Positions 7,526 to 14,665 are shown, counted from the first letter of the stretch. The stretch is 20,304 bases of DNA from a virus (IMGVR_UViG_3300032241_000156:1-20304); one strand, 5' to 3'. The notes: a model not told the origin generated them from the sequence alone. Numbers and translations: made by a program.

Positions 7526-9193
7526 ATGGCATTAGTAAGCCCAAAGGCTTCTGACCTTTTCGGTGAAGTGAAGCCGAAGAAAGCAGCAGAGTTAATGGAC
7601 TCCTACATGGGAGAACTTAACAAAGCACTTTCTAACCCTTCATCAGTTCCCGGACAGGCTCCAGCCGCTCCCGTAGATTCACAAATCGAAGCATTGATGG
7701 CAAACAAGTCTTTGTCACCCGATGCTATCGGTTCACTTAATGCAGCACTTGCTTCACAACGAACTGCAACTGCTGACATCATCAAAGACATCACACTCAC
7801 CACACCACTTTCAACCTCTTTCGCAGCGTTTGATCTCGAGGCACCAGCAAAGATGCTTACCCCTCGACCTACACCACTTCGCAACAAGATCGCTCGTAAG
7901 AAGGGTGTCGGTACTTCACACCGCATCAAGCGCATCACAGGTTACACAGGTACCGGAACTGGTGGACAAGGTCAGATTTGGCCGGGCATCAACGAAGGTT
8001 CTTACAACCAATTTGGTCAGATTAACTATGAGCGTGGAGCAAAAATCTCCTACACCGCTGACGATAAGATTTTCCCTTATTTCAGCTACTCACTTTCTGA
8101 CTCTGTAAGTTTTGATGCTAACTTCTCAGGTCTTGGTTATCAAGATCTTCGTCAGTTGTCATCAACATCAACACTTTATGCAACAATGTTGATGGAAGAG
8201 CGTATGTTGCTTATGTCACGCGGAACAACCGGTAACGGATTCTCTGGCGCACTTACAGCACCTACTTTCTCAACTGCACACCCATCAGCAGGAACAAATC
8301 AATCTGCTCTTACTGCTACTACTTACTATGTAAATGTAACTGCCGACGCTGGTGTTTCTAGCGCAGGCTTCGGTGAGTCTGTCGTTGGATCTGAAGCAAC
8401 TGTTGCTGTTTCTGCCGGTCAGGTTCTCACAGTTACAATTTCAACTCCTGTTGCTGGCGCACTTGGTTACAACATTTATGTTGGTACAACCTCAGGCGCA
8501 GAAACATATCAGGGAACACTTCGCGGAACTGGTACTGTCACCATTGGCGGAACTGGTACAAGCACAAGTGCAACTCAGTTTGTTTACTCAACAACAAGCG
8601 CATCAATTACACGCGCTGCATCTGATACATCTGCTTATTCAACTGGATATGACGGAATTCTTGCTACCTTGTTGAACACCTCAAATGGTGCTTCTATTAA
8701 CGCAATCAACTCCACATTTTCAACATCAAATCCCGGTGTTGAATTCCAGAATGTATTTGCTAACTTGTATAACAACACTAAGGCTGATCCTGATGAGATT
8801 CTTCTCAACGGATTTGACCGCAAGCAGTTGTCCGATGCAATTAAGAATGGCTCAACCGCTAACTATCGTTTGAATCTTGCGCAAGCAGATACTGGCGATT
8901 ATGTTGGTGGCGCAGTTATTGGTGGACTACACAACGAGACAACTGGAAAGCTCGTCGATTTGACAGTTCACCCTTGGCTTCCACAAGGCGTTAGCCCCGT
9001 TCTTTCTTACACATTGCCAATCCCTGACACAGAAGTTTCTGATGTTTGGGCGGTTTACAATGTTCAGGATTACATGGGTATCCAATGGCCTGTTACACAA
9101 TTTGCTTACGAATTTTCTACTTATTTCCGTGGAACATTCGTATCTTATGCACCTTCCTTCAACGGAATCGTTACAGGAATTCAAACCGCATAA
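7526..9193 (+). CDS. Major capsid protein with Ig/FN3-like insertion
   Basis: A 555-residue protein, the presumed HK97-fold shell subunit. Placement directly after the protease, a likely removable N-terminal helical region (to about residue 95), and LTPRPTPLRNKIARKKG followed by RITGYTGTGTGGQG resemble capsid proteins of this type. The C-terminal domain has VEFQNVFANLYNNTKADPDEILLNG, GLHNETTGKLVDLTVHPWLP and a final beta-rich segment. Residues ~264-345 read as an inserted beta domain: TYYVNVTADAGVSSAGFGES, then VLTVTISTPVAGALGYNIYVG, a fibronectin/Ig-like strand pattern, probably displayed on the capsid surface. The insertion is in frame with no frameshift needed. The start ATG follows AAAGGA. 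A hairpin terminator follows the stop. Confidence 0.88.
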   Translation: MALVSPKASDLFGEVKPKKAAELMDSYMGELNKALSNPSSVPGQAPAAPVDSQIEALMANKSLSPDAIGSLNAALASQRTATADIIKDITLTTPLSTSFAAFDLEAPAKMLTPRPTPLRNKIARKKGVGTSHRIKRITGYTGTGTGGQGQIWPGINEGSYNQFGQINYERGAKISYTADDKIFPYFSYSLSDSVSFDANFSGLGYQDLRQLSSTSTLYATMLMEERMLLMSRGTTGNGFSGALTAPTFSTAHPSAGTNQSALTATTYYVNVTADAGVSSAGFGESVVGSEATVAVSAGQVLTVTISTPVAGALGYNIYVGTTSGAETYQGTLRGTGTVTIGGTGTSTSATQFVYSTTSASITRAASDTSAYSTGYDGILATLLNTSNGASINAINSTFSTSNPGVEFQNVFANLYNNTKADPDEILLNGFDRKQLSDAIKNGSTANYRLNLAQADTGDYVGGAVIGGLHNETTGKLVDLTVHPWLPQGVSPVLSYTLPIPDTEVSDVWAVYNVQDYMGIQWPVTQFAYEFSTYFRGTFVSYAPSFNGIVTGIQTA

Positions 9194-9207
9194 TAAGACT
9201 CACGCAG

Positions 9208-9239
9208 ATAGGGGTGGGGAAACCTGCCCCTATTTGTTT
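9208..9239 (+). terminator. Hairpin after the capsid gene
   Basis: A perfect 7-bp inverted repeat, ATAGGGG at 9208-9214 and CCCCTAT at 9227-9233, with a further T-G wobble inside, a 12-base spacer, and a short TTGTTT tail. It lies in the only gap between capsid and connector genes. The T-run is weak, so it may be a partial terminator or attenuator, or a 3' mRNA-stabilising hairpin. Confidence 0.55.
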
Positions 9240-9250
9240 AGGAAGGAATT

Positions 9251-9514
9251 ATGACTCGATTTGTTGGATCTTCAGGAATGAAGTCAATTGGTATTGAAAC
9301 ATCACGCGGAACGAAAACAATTAGACCCAACCGAGATGGAACATTTACTGTTAATGATCCTAAACTCGCTAAGAAATTAAAAGCAGAAGGCTTAGGTGTT
9401 GTCGGTATTGCACCTGTTACCAAAGAAAGTTTATTAGGCGGTTATGACTGCAAAAAATGCGGTTTTGGCTCCTTCTTCAAAAAATGCTCACGATGCGGAG
9501 AATTAAATGGCTAA
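9251..9514 (+). CDS. Small zinc-ribbon protein of the connector region
   Basis: An 87-residue protein. The first ~60 residues are basic and beta/helix mixed (GIETSRGTKTIRPNRDGTFTVNDPKLAKKL...), like small phage proteins that bound a capsid-connector junction. The C-terminus is a clear four-cysteine ribbon: C67-x2-C70-x8-C79-x2-C82, ending CSRCGELNG. Zinc binding is inferred from spacing. The start ATG follows a strong AGGAAGGAATT site just after the post-capsid hairpin, and the 3' end overlaps the next gene by 8 bases. Role is unknown; a structural stabiliser or assembly factor is more likely than a transcription factor given its place, but the ribbon alone would allow nucleic-acid binding. 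Confidence 0.75.
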   Translation: MTRFVGSSGMKSIGIETSRGTKTIRPNRDGTFTVNDPKLAKKLKAEGLGVVGIAPVTKESLLGGYDCKKCGFGSFFKKCSRCGELNG

Positions 9515-10400
9515 CGCTTACTCAGGAACGACTCACCAGTTCTCGACTCCGTACCTGACACTTGATGAATACAAGAACGCGCCAACCGCTATCGATCTCT
9601 CTAACCTTGTCTGGTATTCACAAGACCCTGATGTGCAAGATTCAGAGTTAAATAATGTCATCGCTCGTGCTTCCTCATGGATTGACACCTTCTGTAATCA
9701 AACACTCTCAGCGACTACAGAAAACGAGCAACAACGAGTCCGTATTAACGCTGACGGCACATTTCGCCTACATCCTCGATATAACCCGATCATTGCTTTA
9801 ACTTCAATGTATTACGGCAACCCGAACACCGAACTTCAATCCGTTCCTGATTGCTCTGTTGCGTGGATTGAGGACTCTCAAATCATTATGCCTTACGCTC
9901 TTTTGAGCACCACATATTCCGATCAAGGCCCACTTCAATTTGGCTTTCCTACATCGCCACGCGTTGAAACATATATCAAATACACTTATGTAGCTGGCTA
10001 TGCAAACACGACAATCAACACCGCTAATGGTGGCGATTCTTCTCTCACAGTAGCCGACGGCACAGGAATCACGCCGGGCATTTCATTAAAGATTTATGAT
10101 GGCTACAATTCAGAATTAGTCACAGTCGCTTCTTCCTACACTTTCGGCAGCACGACAATCCCTCTTGTGTCACCGCTCAACTATGCACACGCCATAGGGA
10201 TTTCGATTTCAGCTCTTCCACCAGCCATTAAAGAAGCCGCAATCCTCGTAACAACGGCCTTCCTTAAAGTTCGTGGCGATGCTTCAATGACAATGGGCGT
10301 ACTTACAACCGCTTCTAATAACAACTCTAACGCTCAAGTTGCCGGGCAAGAACTGGCACTCGCTGAACAACTTCTCCAGCCTTATAGGAGAATTCGTTAA
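9507..10400 (+). CDS. Head-tail connector (adaptor/neck) protein
   Basis: A 297-residue protein in the position of the head completion/adaptor protein (HK97 gp6 or SPP1 gp15-like). The N-terminal helical part (LDEYKNAPTAIDLSNLV...DSELNNVIARASSWIDTFCNQTL) has the WID...C pattern of connectors, and the C-terminal helix PPAIKEAAILVTTAFLKVRGDAS resumes the helical bundle. Between them, roughly residues 165-235, sits a beta-rich block (SSLTVADGTGITPGISLKIYDG...ELVTVASS...TIPLVSPL) that makes the protein longer than the usual connector. The ATG overlaps the upstream gene by 8 bases and has GGAG upstream. The TAA overlaps the next ATG by one base. Confidence 0.8.
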   Translation: MANAYSGTTHQFSTPYLTLDEYKNAPTAIDLSNLVWYSQDPDVQDSELNNVIARASSWIDTFCNQTLSATTENEQQRVRINADGTFRLHPRYNPIIALTSMYYGNPNTELQSVPDCSVAWIEDSQIIMPYALLSTTYSDQGPLQFGFPTSPRVETYIKYTYVAGYANTTINTANGGDSSLTVADGTGITPGISLKIYDGYNSELVTVASSYTFGSTTIPLVSPLNYAHAIGISISALPPAIKEAAILVTTAFLKVRGDASMTMGVLTTASNNNSNAQVAGQELALAEQLLQPYRRIR

Positions 10401-10891
10401 TGTCGGTCGGCAGAAAAGAAGCGCGTGAAACAATTGCTAATTTCATCACTCCACCTAATGTCGATGGAATCAACCAAGTCTTTACCTCATTTCCTAAAAG
10501 AATAGATTTTCAGGTTAATTCTTTGCCCAGCGATGTTTCTCGATGCGCCGCCGTAATCTTTATTGAGAACGAAAACGAAACGCGCCTTGCTATCGGTGGA
10601 GCGCATAGCGGAGTTAAGAAAGTTGATTATTCAATTGCCATTCAACTCTTTCATCACTCGATGCAGAGAGATGCCGAAGATGCAATGGATGACTTTGATC
10701 AAGTAATTGATAACTTAAAAGATCGATTGCGCTCAGATCATAATTTTGGCGATCCCACCAGCACTCTTGTATGGCAAGGAGCTGAGCCCGTCATCTCGAC
10801 ATCATACGGCGAGCCACTTGCAACCAATGGAGCCGCCACCGAAACGTGGGCGGTCGTTCGATTTACTGTTACCCAAATGATTCAAGCATAG
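10400..10891 (+). CDS. Tail terminator-like / head-tail joining protein
   Basis: A 163-residue protein with an alpha/beta pattern: helix RKEARETIANFI at the start, strands CAAVIFIENENETRLA and VDYSIAIQLFHHS, a long helix RDAEDAMDDFDQVIDNLKDRLRSD, and a final strand AVVRFTVTQMIQA. This order, size and place just before the tail tube gene fit the tail terminator family (lambda gpU-like), which caps the tail tube and joins it to the head. Assignment relies on context and fold pattern more than on a signature motif. An AGGAG site precedes the ATG, which overlaps the upstream stop by one base (TAATG). Confidence 0.6.
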   Translation: MSVGRKEARETIANFITPPNVDGINQVFTSFPKRIDFQVNSLPSDVSRCAAVIFIENENETRLAIGGAHSGVKKVDYSIAIQLFHHSMQRDAEDAMDDFDQVIDNLKDRLRSDHNFGDPTSTLVWQGAEPVISTSYGEPLATNGAATETWAVVRFTVTQMIQA

Positions 10892-10898
10892 GAGAAAA

Positions 10899-11048
10899 AT
10901 GAAACATACATACACAGGAAACCACGAGCGTGAGTTTCCTTCTCTGGGAATTACTGTCAAGCCCGGTGAATCATTTGAAGCACCGAAAGAATTTACCGCT
11001 CACAAGAATTTTGAAACTGCCCCCACAACTCAAGGAGATGAAGAATAA
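10899..11048 (+). CDS. 49-residue protein before the tail tube gene
   Basis: A short gene encoding MKHTYTGNHEREFPSLGI followed by TVKPGESFEAP and an acidic end GDEE. It is supported by an excellent AGGAG ribosome binding site 4-5 bases before the ATG, a 7-base gap from the upstream stop, and a TAATG overlap with the tail tube start; it fills the gap between those genes exactly. The beta-hairpin-like body (FPSLGITVKPGESFEAP) recalls small proteins found in connector regions of other phages. Function unknown. Confidence 0.75.
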   Translation: MKHTYTGNHEREFPSLGITVKPGESFEAPKEFTAHKNFETAPTTQGDEE

Positions 11049-12037
11049 TGGCACTAGCCCAACCCTCGTTAAAGTCGTACCTCGGGGTAGCACTCGAAAC
11101 GACAAAAGGAACACCAGTAACCGCAACTAACTTTGTGCCGATTACTCTGAACTCATTTAAGCCTGTCGATGTTATCGCGCCACTTTTCGATCAAGGAATT
11201 CGTGGATCACTTGCAACTAATTACAACTATGTACAAGGTCGCCGTAATACAACTGTCGATTTTGGTGGCCCTGTATTCGCTGACACTATCGGCTATTGGA
11301 TTGCAGGAATTCTCGGAGATGTCACCACAACCGGATCATCCGCTCCCTACACTCACGCTATCGCGCTAAAGAATGCCGTCGGCGGTTCAGGCGATGCACA
11401 ACCCAAAGCACTTACTATCACAGATTTTTATTCTGCTAACACTCGCCAATATCCCGGCTGCCAAATTACTGACTTTGGATTAACCTTCAACGCTGATGGA
11501 ATGTTGGAATACACAGTAAAGGCAATGGGATTTCCTTCTGTTACGACAACTGCTCCAACCCCTAGTTTCTCTACTGTTCTTCCTACTCAGGTATGGACAG
11601 GCACAGTCACAATCGGCGGCACAAGCGTTGGTTATGTTCGCACCGGAACCCTTGATCTTTCACGCGCATCTGAGGCGATTTGGGGCGTTAATAACACTCA
11701 ATCACCTTATCAAGTTTTCCTCGGTGGATTAACTGCTAAAGGCAAGGTTACATTCGTCATGCAAGATGACACCGAATTAACTCGCTTCATTACTAATACA
11801 CAACCTGCGCTTACCTTTAACTTCTCGACAGGCTCAGGATCAACCGCTACGCAAGTTCAATTTACTCTTTCAAAGGGTGCATATAACACAGGCGAGATTG
11901 ATCGCACTGCTGAGTATGTTCAAGTGACAGTTGATATCGAAGGATTAGGTAATACCACGGATGTAGGAGCAACTGGCGGTTACTCACCTGTCAAGTTTAC
12001 CTTACAGAACGCTCTCGCTTCAGGAACTTTCCAGTAA
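11048..12037 (+). CDS. Major tail tube protein
   Basis: A 329-residue protein forming the stacked rings of the non-contractile tail tube. It opens with SLKSYLGVALETTKGTPVTATNF, the pattern of the phage tail tube family found in actinophages (KSxLGxALExTxGTPVxxTxxxP). Beta-rich throughout: TTVDFGGPVFADTIGYWIAGILGD, YPGCQITDFGLTFNADGMLEYTVKAMG (the usual central strand pair), and VQVTVDIEGLGNTTDVGATGG near the end. No tail sheath gene follows, consistent with siphovirus morphology. The AGGAG upstream lies within the preceding gene, and the ATG overlaps that gene's stop by one base. A strong hairpin follows the stop. Confidence 0.88.
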   Translation: MALAQPSLKSYLGVALETTKGTPVTATNFVPITLNSFKPVDVIAPLFDQGIRGSLATNYNYVQGRRNTTVDFGGPVFADTIGYWIAGILGDVTTTGSSAPYTHAIALKNAVGGSGDAQPKALTITDFYSANTRQYPGCQITDFGLTFNADGMLEYTVKAMGFPSVTTTAPTPSFSTVLPTQVWTGTVTIGGTSVGYVRTGTLDLSRASEAIWGVNNTQSPYQVFLGGLTAKGKVTFVMQDDTELTRFITNTQPALTFNFSTGSGSTATQVQFTLSKGAYNTGEIDRTAEYVQVTVDIEGLGNTTDVGATGGYSPVKFTLQNALASGTFQ

Positions 12038-12050
12038 GCGACCACTAGAT

Positions 12051-12085
12051 GTCTAGCCCGTGACCGCCTTCCTCACGGGTTAGAC
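12051..12085 (+). terminator. Strong 13-bp hairpin after the tail tube gene
   Basis: GTCTAGCCCGTGA (12051-12063) pairs over its whole length with TCACGGGTTAGAC (12073-12085), with one G-T wobble and a 9-base loop. No T-run follows, so it is not a textbook intrinsic terminator; it may act as an attenuator, a factor-dependent terminator, or a 3' block to exonucleases. A smaller competing inverted repeat, CTAGA-TG-TCTAG (12045-12056), shares bases with the left arm. Confidence 0.7.
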
Positions 12086-12117
12086 CTTAATTCGGAAGGC
12101 ACGACGGAAAGGCAATC

Positions 12118-12468
12118 ATGTCACAAATAATCACACTCCCTAGCGGTAATACTGTTGTATTACGCGATCCATCTACTTTCAAAGTCAAAGATCAGAAAAA
12201 AGTATTTGCACACGCCAGCGATCAAGAGGGCATCGTTCAAGCTCTTTCTATTATTGACGGCTTAATTGCGGTGCTTGTTGAATCGTGGTCATTTGATCTC
12301 ATTCCACCTAGCATTAAAATTGAATCACTCGATGAGTTAGATATCCCTGATTACAATATGCTTTCGCAAGAAGCACAAAAAGTTCAGTCGTATCTTTTTC
12401 CATCAACTAATCAGACACCAGCAACGGAGTCAGACCCAAAAGCGGATACCGGAGAATTGAACGCTTAA
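12118..12468 (+). CDS. Tail assembly chaperone, short form (gpG-like)
   Basis: A 116-residue protein, MSQIITLPSGNTVVLRDPSTF at its start, with a helical middle (QEGIVQALSIIDGLIAVLVESWSFD) and a Thr/Pro/Asp-rich end. Position between tail tube and tape measure genes is that of the lambda G gene. These chaperones bind the tape measure protein and recruit tube subunits and are not part of the finished tail. An AAAGG site lies 5 bases before the ATG. The 3' end contains a -1 slippery heptamer, so a fraction of ribosomes should make a longer form. Sequence likeness to named chaperones is weak; the call rests on place plus frameshift architecture. Confidence 0.8.
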   Translation: MSQIITLPSGNTVVLRDPSTFKVKDQKKVFAHASDQEGIVQALSIIDGLIAVLVESWSFDLIPPSIKIESLDELDIPDYNMLSQEAQKVQSYLFPSTNQTPATESDPKADTGELNA

Positions 12469-12662
12469 AAGATTTATTGCGTGGCGGTTCTCGAAATGAG
12501 TTATACGACTATCCCGATGATGAATGGACTTACTATGTCTGCGCTAAAGAGTTCGGCTGGACTCCTGACATTGTAGATGAGCAACCCGTTTATTTATTAT
12601 CGTACATTCTTGCTATTAACACCGCAGTAAAGGAGATTGAAATTGAGCGACAATCTCCCTGA
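12118..12662 (+). CDS. Tail assembly chaperone, -1 frameshift long form (gpGT-like)
   Basis: Predicted product joined as 12118..12441 and 12441..12662. Ribosomes slipping back one base on CCCAAAA at 12435-12441 leave the short form's frame after Lys108 and continue ...SGYRRIERLKDLLRGG. The -1 frame is open from the slip site to a TGA at 12660-12662, giving 181 residues in total. The added 73 residues include DDEWTYYVCAKEFGWTPDIVDEQP and a helix YLLSYILAINTAVKEIEIE, resembling the second chaperone (T) part in actinophages. That region has no good independent start: its first in-frame candidate, a GTG near 12480, lies just after the short form's stop without an evident ribosome binding site. 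Confidence 0.82.
12435..12441 (+). promoter_or_regulatory. -1 ribosomal frameshift slippery site CCCAAAA
   Basis: The heptamer fits X XXY YYZ in the correct register: zero frame reads C CCA AAA, -1 frame reads CCC AAA A. The zero-frame stop lies 24 bases further on (12466-12468), and the -1 frame is open through it. I see only a weak 3-bp hairpin (CGG-ATA-CCG) just downstream, so any stimulatory structure is not obvious. Confidence 0.85.
12631..12635 (+). promoter_or_regulatory. AGGAG ribosome binding site choosing the TTG start at 12643
   Basis: AGGAG lies 7 bases before TTG at 12643. The in-frame TTG at 12637 is only one base from AGGAG, too close for initiation. The site lies inside the 3' end of the long chaperone form, so the two genes overlap by 20 bases. 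Confidence 0.7.
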
Positions 12663-13092
12663 AGTTGAAGAATCACTAAAGCGATGGAATACCCTATTTG
12701 ATAGGAAACTTGCCGAAGTTGTTAGTGATGTGTCAATGCGCCTTGAACAACTCGGCAAAGAGGAAATTCAAGGCGAGCGCGGTTACCATTACCCTAATGG
12801 CAAAAAACGCGGATTAAAAAAAGATCGCATTTACGACAAAGCCGAATCAGGAAAGCCACCAATGAACCGCACAGGTGATTTGCGCCGATCTATTGCAGGA
12901 ACAATGTCCCGTAAAGGTTTTGGCAGTTATTCGGCTGAAGTCGGCGCATATACCAAATACGCTCGCCATGTTGAACTTGGTGGGCCGAAATGGAAGCCCG
13001 GCGTTCGATTCCCTTATTTAGAGCCAGCAGTTAAAAAATTAGTTCAATCTAATTACATATCAACCGCTTTTAGAAAACAATTTAGGAGTTAA
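12643..13092 (+). CDS. HK97 gp10-like tail completion/neck protein
   Basis: A 149-residue protein read from TTG at 12643 (MSDNLPEVEESLKRW). The N-terminal helix (RKLAEVVSDVSMRLEQLGKEEIQGE) is followed by a basic loop, NRTGDLRRSI, and the hallmark end YTKYARHVELGGPKWKPGVRFPYLEPAVKKL. Gly-Asp-Leu-Arg-xSI followed by a YA..VE.G...PYL.PA pattern is that of the HK97 gp10 / minor capsid-tail joining family, thought to act at the head-tail interface. It is encoded after the chaperones and not among the connector genes. The start is a TTG chosen for its AGGAG spacing. The stop is one base from the tape measure start. Confidence 0.78.
   Translation: MSDNLPEVEESLKRWNTLFDRKLAEVVSDVSMRLEQLGKEEIQGERGYHYPNGKKRGLKKDRIYDKAESGKPPMNRTGDLRRSIAGTMSRKGFGSYSAEVGAYTKYARHVELGGPKWKPGVRFPYLEPAVKKLVQSNYISTAFRKQFRS
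13084..13088 (+). promoter_or_regulatory. AGGAG ribosome binding site for the GTG start at 13094
   Basis: AGGAG ends 5 bases before GTG at 13094, which directly follows the upstream TAA after one base. No ATG competes nearby in this frame, so the tape measure gene is taken to start with GTG. Confidence 0.75.
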
Positions 13093-13093
13093 A

Positions 13094-14665
13094 GTGGCAG
13101 ACGAAATTGAAGGCTTAAAAGTAACTGTTCTCTTTGATTCTTCTCAAGTTACTGAAGGCGTTAGTAAAACAACTGCCCAAATGAAGAAAATTAGCGAATC
13201 GGCAAGCAAATCGACTTCGGTTTTTTCTAATTTGAAAACCACTCTTTTAGGCGTTTTCGGTGGAAATGTTTTGTATCAAGGGATGCAAGACTTAAAAACA
13301 GGGTTAGAAGATTCTATTAAAGCCGCCGAAAATACTCAGCAAGCATATTCGCGCCTTAATACTGTTATGAAAGCCACAGGCGTAGGAAGTGCCTCAGCTG
13401 AAAAGGCAATGCGCGAAACTGCCGAGGCTAGCACTAACTTTGGCTTTAAAATTAGCGATACTGCAAGCGCACTTGGTACTTTAATTGCGGCAACACATAA
13501 CACCGTTGATTCTCAACATCTTTTGGGAACGGCGATGGATTACGCTCGTTTTAAGGGCATGGATTTAGGTACTGCTGCTTCTATCATGGCTCGCGCCACT
13601 CAAGGATCAGCAAAAGCATTTCACGAATTAGGCATCACTTTAGACACCAGTTTGCCAAAACAAAAAGCAATTAATAAAGCCATGAATGAATTTCAAGCAA
13701 CCGTTAAAGGTCAAGCCGCCGCCTATATGAAAACTTTTGCTGGTCAAATGTCTTTCTTATCAGCTAACTTTGAAAAATTGTCTGCCGATATTGGCGATAT
13801 TTTAATTCCCGTCATTATGGATGTTATTGGATTTTTCAAATCGTTTGGCAATGAAATTATTATTATTGGCGGAATTATTCTGGGCAGTATTGCACTTTTC
13901 AAAGCGTATCAAATTGCAATGAATGTGTGGAAATTTGCCACTATCGCTTATGCTTTAGCAACAAAAGGTTTGGCAGAAGCACAGGAAGTTTTATTGGCTT
14001 CGGCTGAAACAACTAAGGCAGGTCAAGAAGGATTAGCAGCAGCACAGGCAACTCTTAACGCCGTCATGAACGCCAATCCCATCATGTTAGTTGTCATCGC
14101 ACTTATCGCTCTCGCCGCTGCTTTATTGATCGCTTGGAATCATTCAAAAATAGTTCGTGACGGCATTATTGATATGGCTAAATTAAGCATTGAAGCGATT
14201 GGCTGGATTGTCGGTGCAGTTGGCTTACTTGTTAAAGCATTTCTCGAATTTGAAACAGGCCCACTTAAACTGCTCCTCAAAGGCTTGTCATTCTTGCCCG
14301 GTATTGGTGGCCCTGCAAAAGCGGCATTAAAAATCATTGGCGATGCTACTAAAGATGTCGGTAATTTTTTTGATGACGGGAAAAAGAAAATAGACAACTT
14401 TGCTGGTTCTCTTGATTCGCTTAAAAACAAAAAGATTGAATTGCCGGGCTTAGGCGGTGGCAAAACAACTGCCACCAGTCTTAATGATACTTCAGCGTAT
14501 AATTTGCATAACTACACAGGCTCAACCAAAACATCTAAAGCCAAATCAACAAAAACAAAACACGCTTCTATTAAAGCGCAAGAACGCGGCATTGTTCATT
14601 ACACCATTGTTAATGTAGATGGCACGAAAGCCGCTACGCAAAAAATTCTATACGGGGGGCAATAA
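13094..14665 (+). CDS. Tail tape measure protein
   Basis: A 523-residue protein that sets tail length and helps DNA entry. Typical start LKVTVLFDSSQVTEGVSKTTAQMKKISESASK, then a helical region (RLNTVMKATGVGSASAEKAM..., ASALGTLIAATHNTVDSQ..., ARATQGSAKAFHELGI) found in many phage tape measures. Three hydrophobic segments are seen near residues 255-270, 330-348 and 366-384, the usual membrane-active part. The C-terminal third is Lys/Thr-rich with low complexity, ending VHYTIVNVDGTKAATQKILYGGQ. At about 0.15 nm per residue, the tail would be near 80 nm, short for a siphovirus. GTG start. Its TAA overlaps the next ATG by one base. Confidence 0.9.
   Translation: MADEIEGLKVTVLFDSSQVTEGVSKTTAQMKKISESASKSTSVFSNLKTTLLGVFGGNVLYQGMQDLKTGLEDSIKAAENTQQAYSRLNTVMKATGVGSASAEKAMRETAEASTNFGFKISDTASALGTLIAATHNTVDSQHLLGTAMDYARFKGMDLGTAASIMARATQGSAKAFHELGITLDTSLPKQKAINKAMNEFQATVKGQAAAYMKTFAGQMSFLSANFEKLSADIGDILIPVIMDVIGFFKSFGNEIIIIGGIILGSIALFKAYQIAMNVWKFATIAYALATKGLAEAQEVLLASAETTKAGQEGLAAAQATLNAVMNANPIMLVVIALIALAAALLIAWNHSKIVRDGIIDMAKLSIEAIGWIVGAVGLLVKAFLEFETGPLKLLLKGLSFLPGIGGPAKAALKIIGDATKDVGNFFDDGKKKIDNFAGSLDSLKNKKIELPGLGGGKTTATSLNDTSAYNLHNYTGSTKTSKAKSTKTKHASIKAQERGIVHYTIVNVDGTKAATQKILYGGQ

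Noticed and set aside
7603-7938. 111-codon open frame on the minus strand inside the capsid gene
   Set aside because: It lies wholly within a strongly supported capsid gene on the other strand, lacks a ribosome binding site I can see, and has no recognisable protein features. The same holds for other minus-strand frames such as 14140-14475.
8315-8560. Capsid Ig-like domain produced by programmed frameshifting
   Set aside because: The domain is in the same frame as the rest of the capsid protein and needs no recoding.
12045-12056. CTAGA-TG-TCTAG palindrome as a regulator binding site
   Set aside because: Its half is part of the larger 13-bp hairpin arm, a 2-base loop is unfavourable, and no second copy was noticed elsewhere.
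12637-12639. TTG at 12637 as start of the gp10-like protein
   Set aside because: It is one base from the AGGAG; TTG at 12643 has the correct 7-base spacing.
12477-12662. Independent 61-residue gene downstream of the short chaperone
   Set aside because: No convincing ribosome binding site and no ATG; the frame joins in the -1 register to the CCCAAAA slip site and is better read as the frameshift extension.
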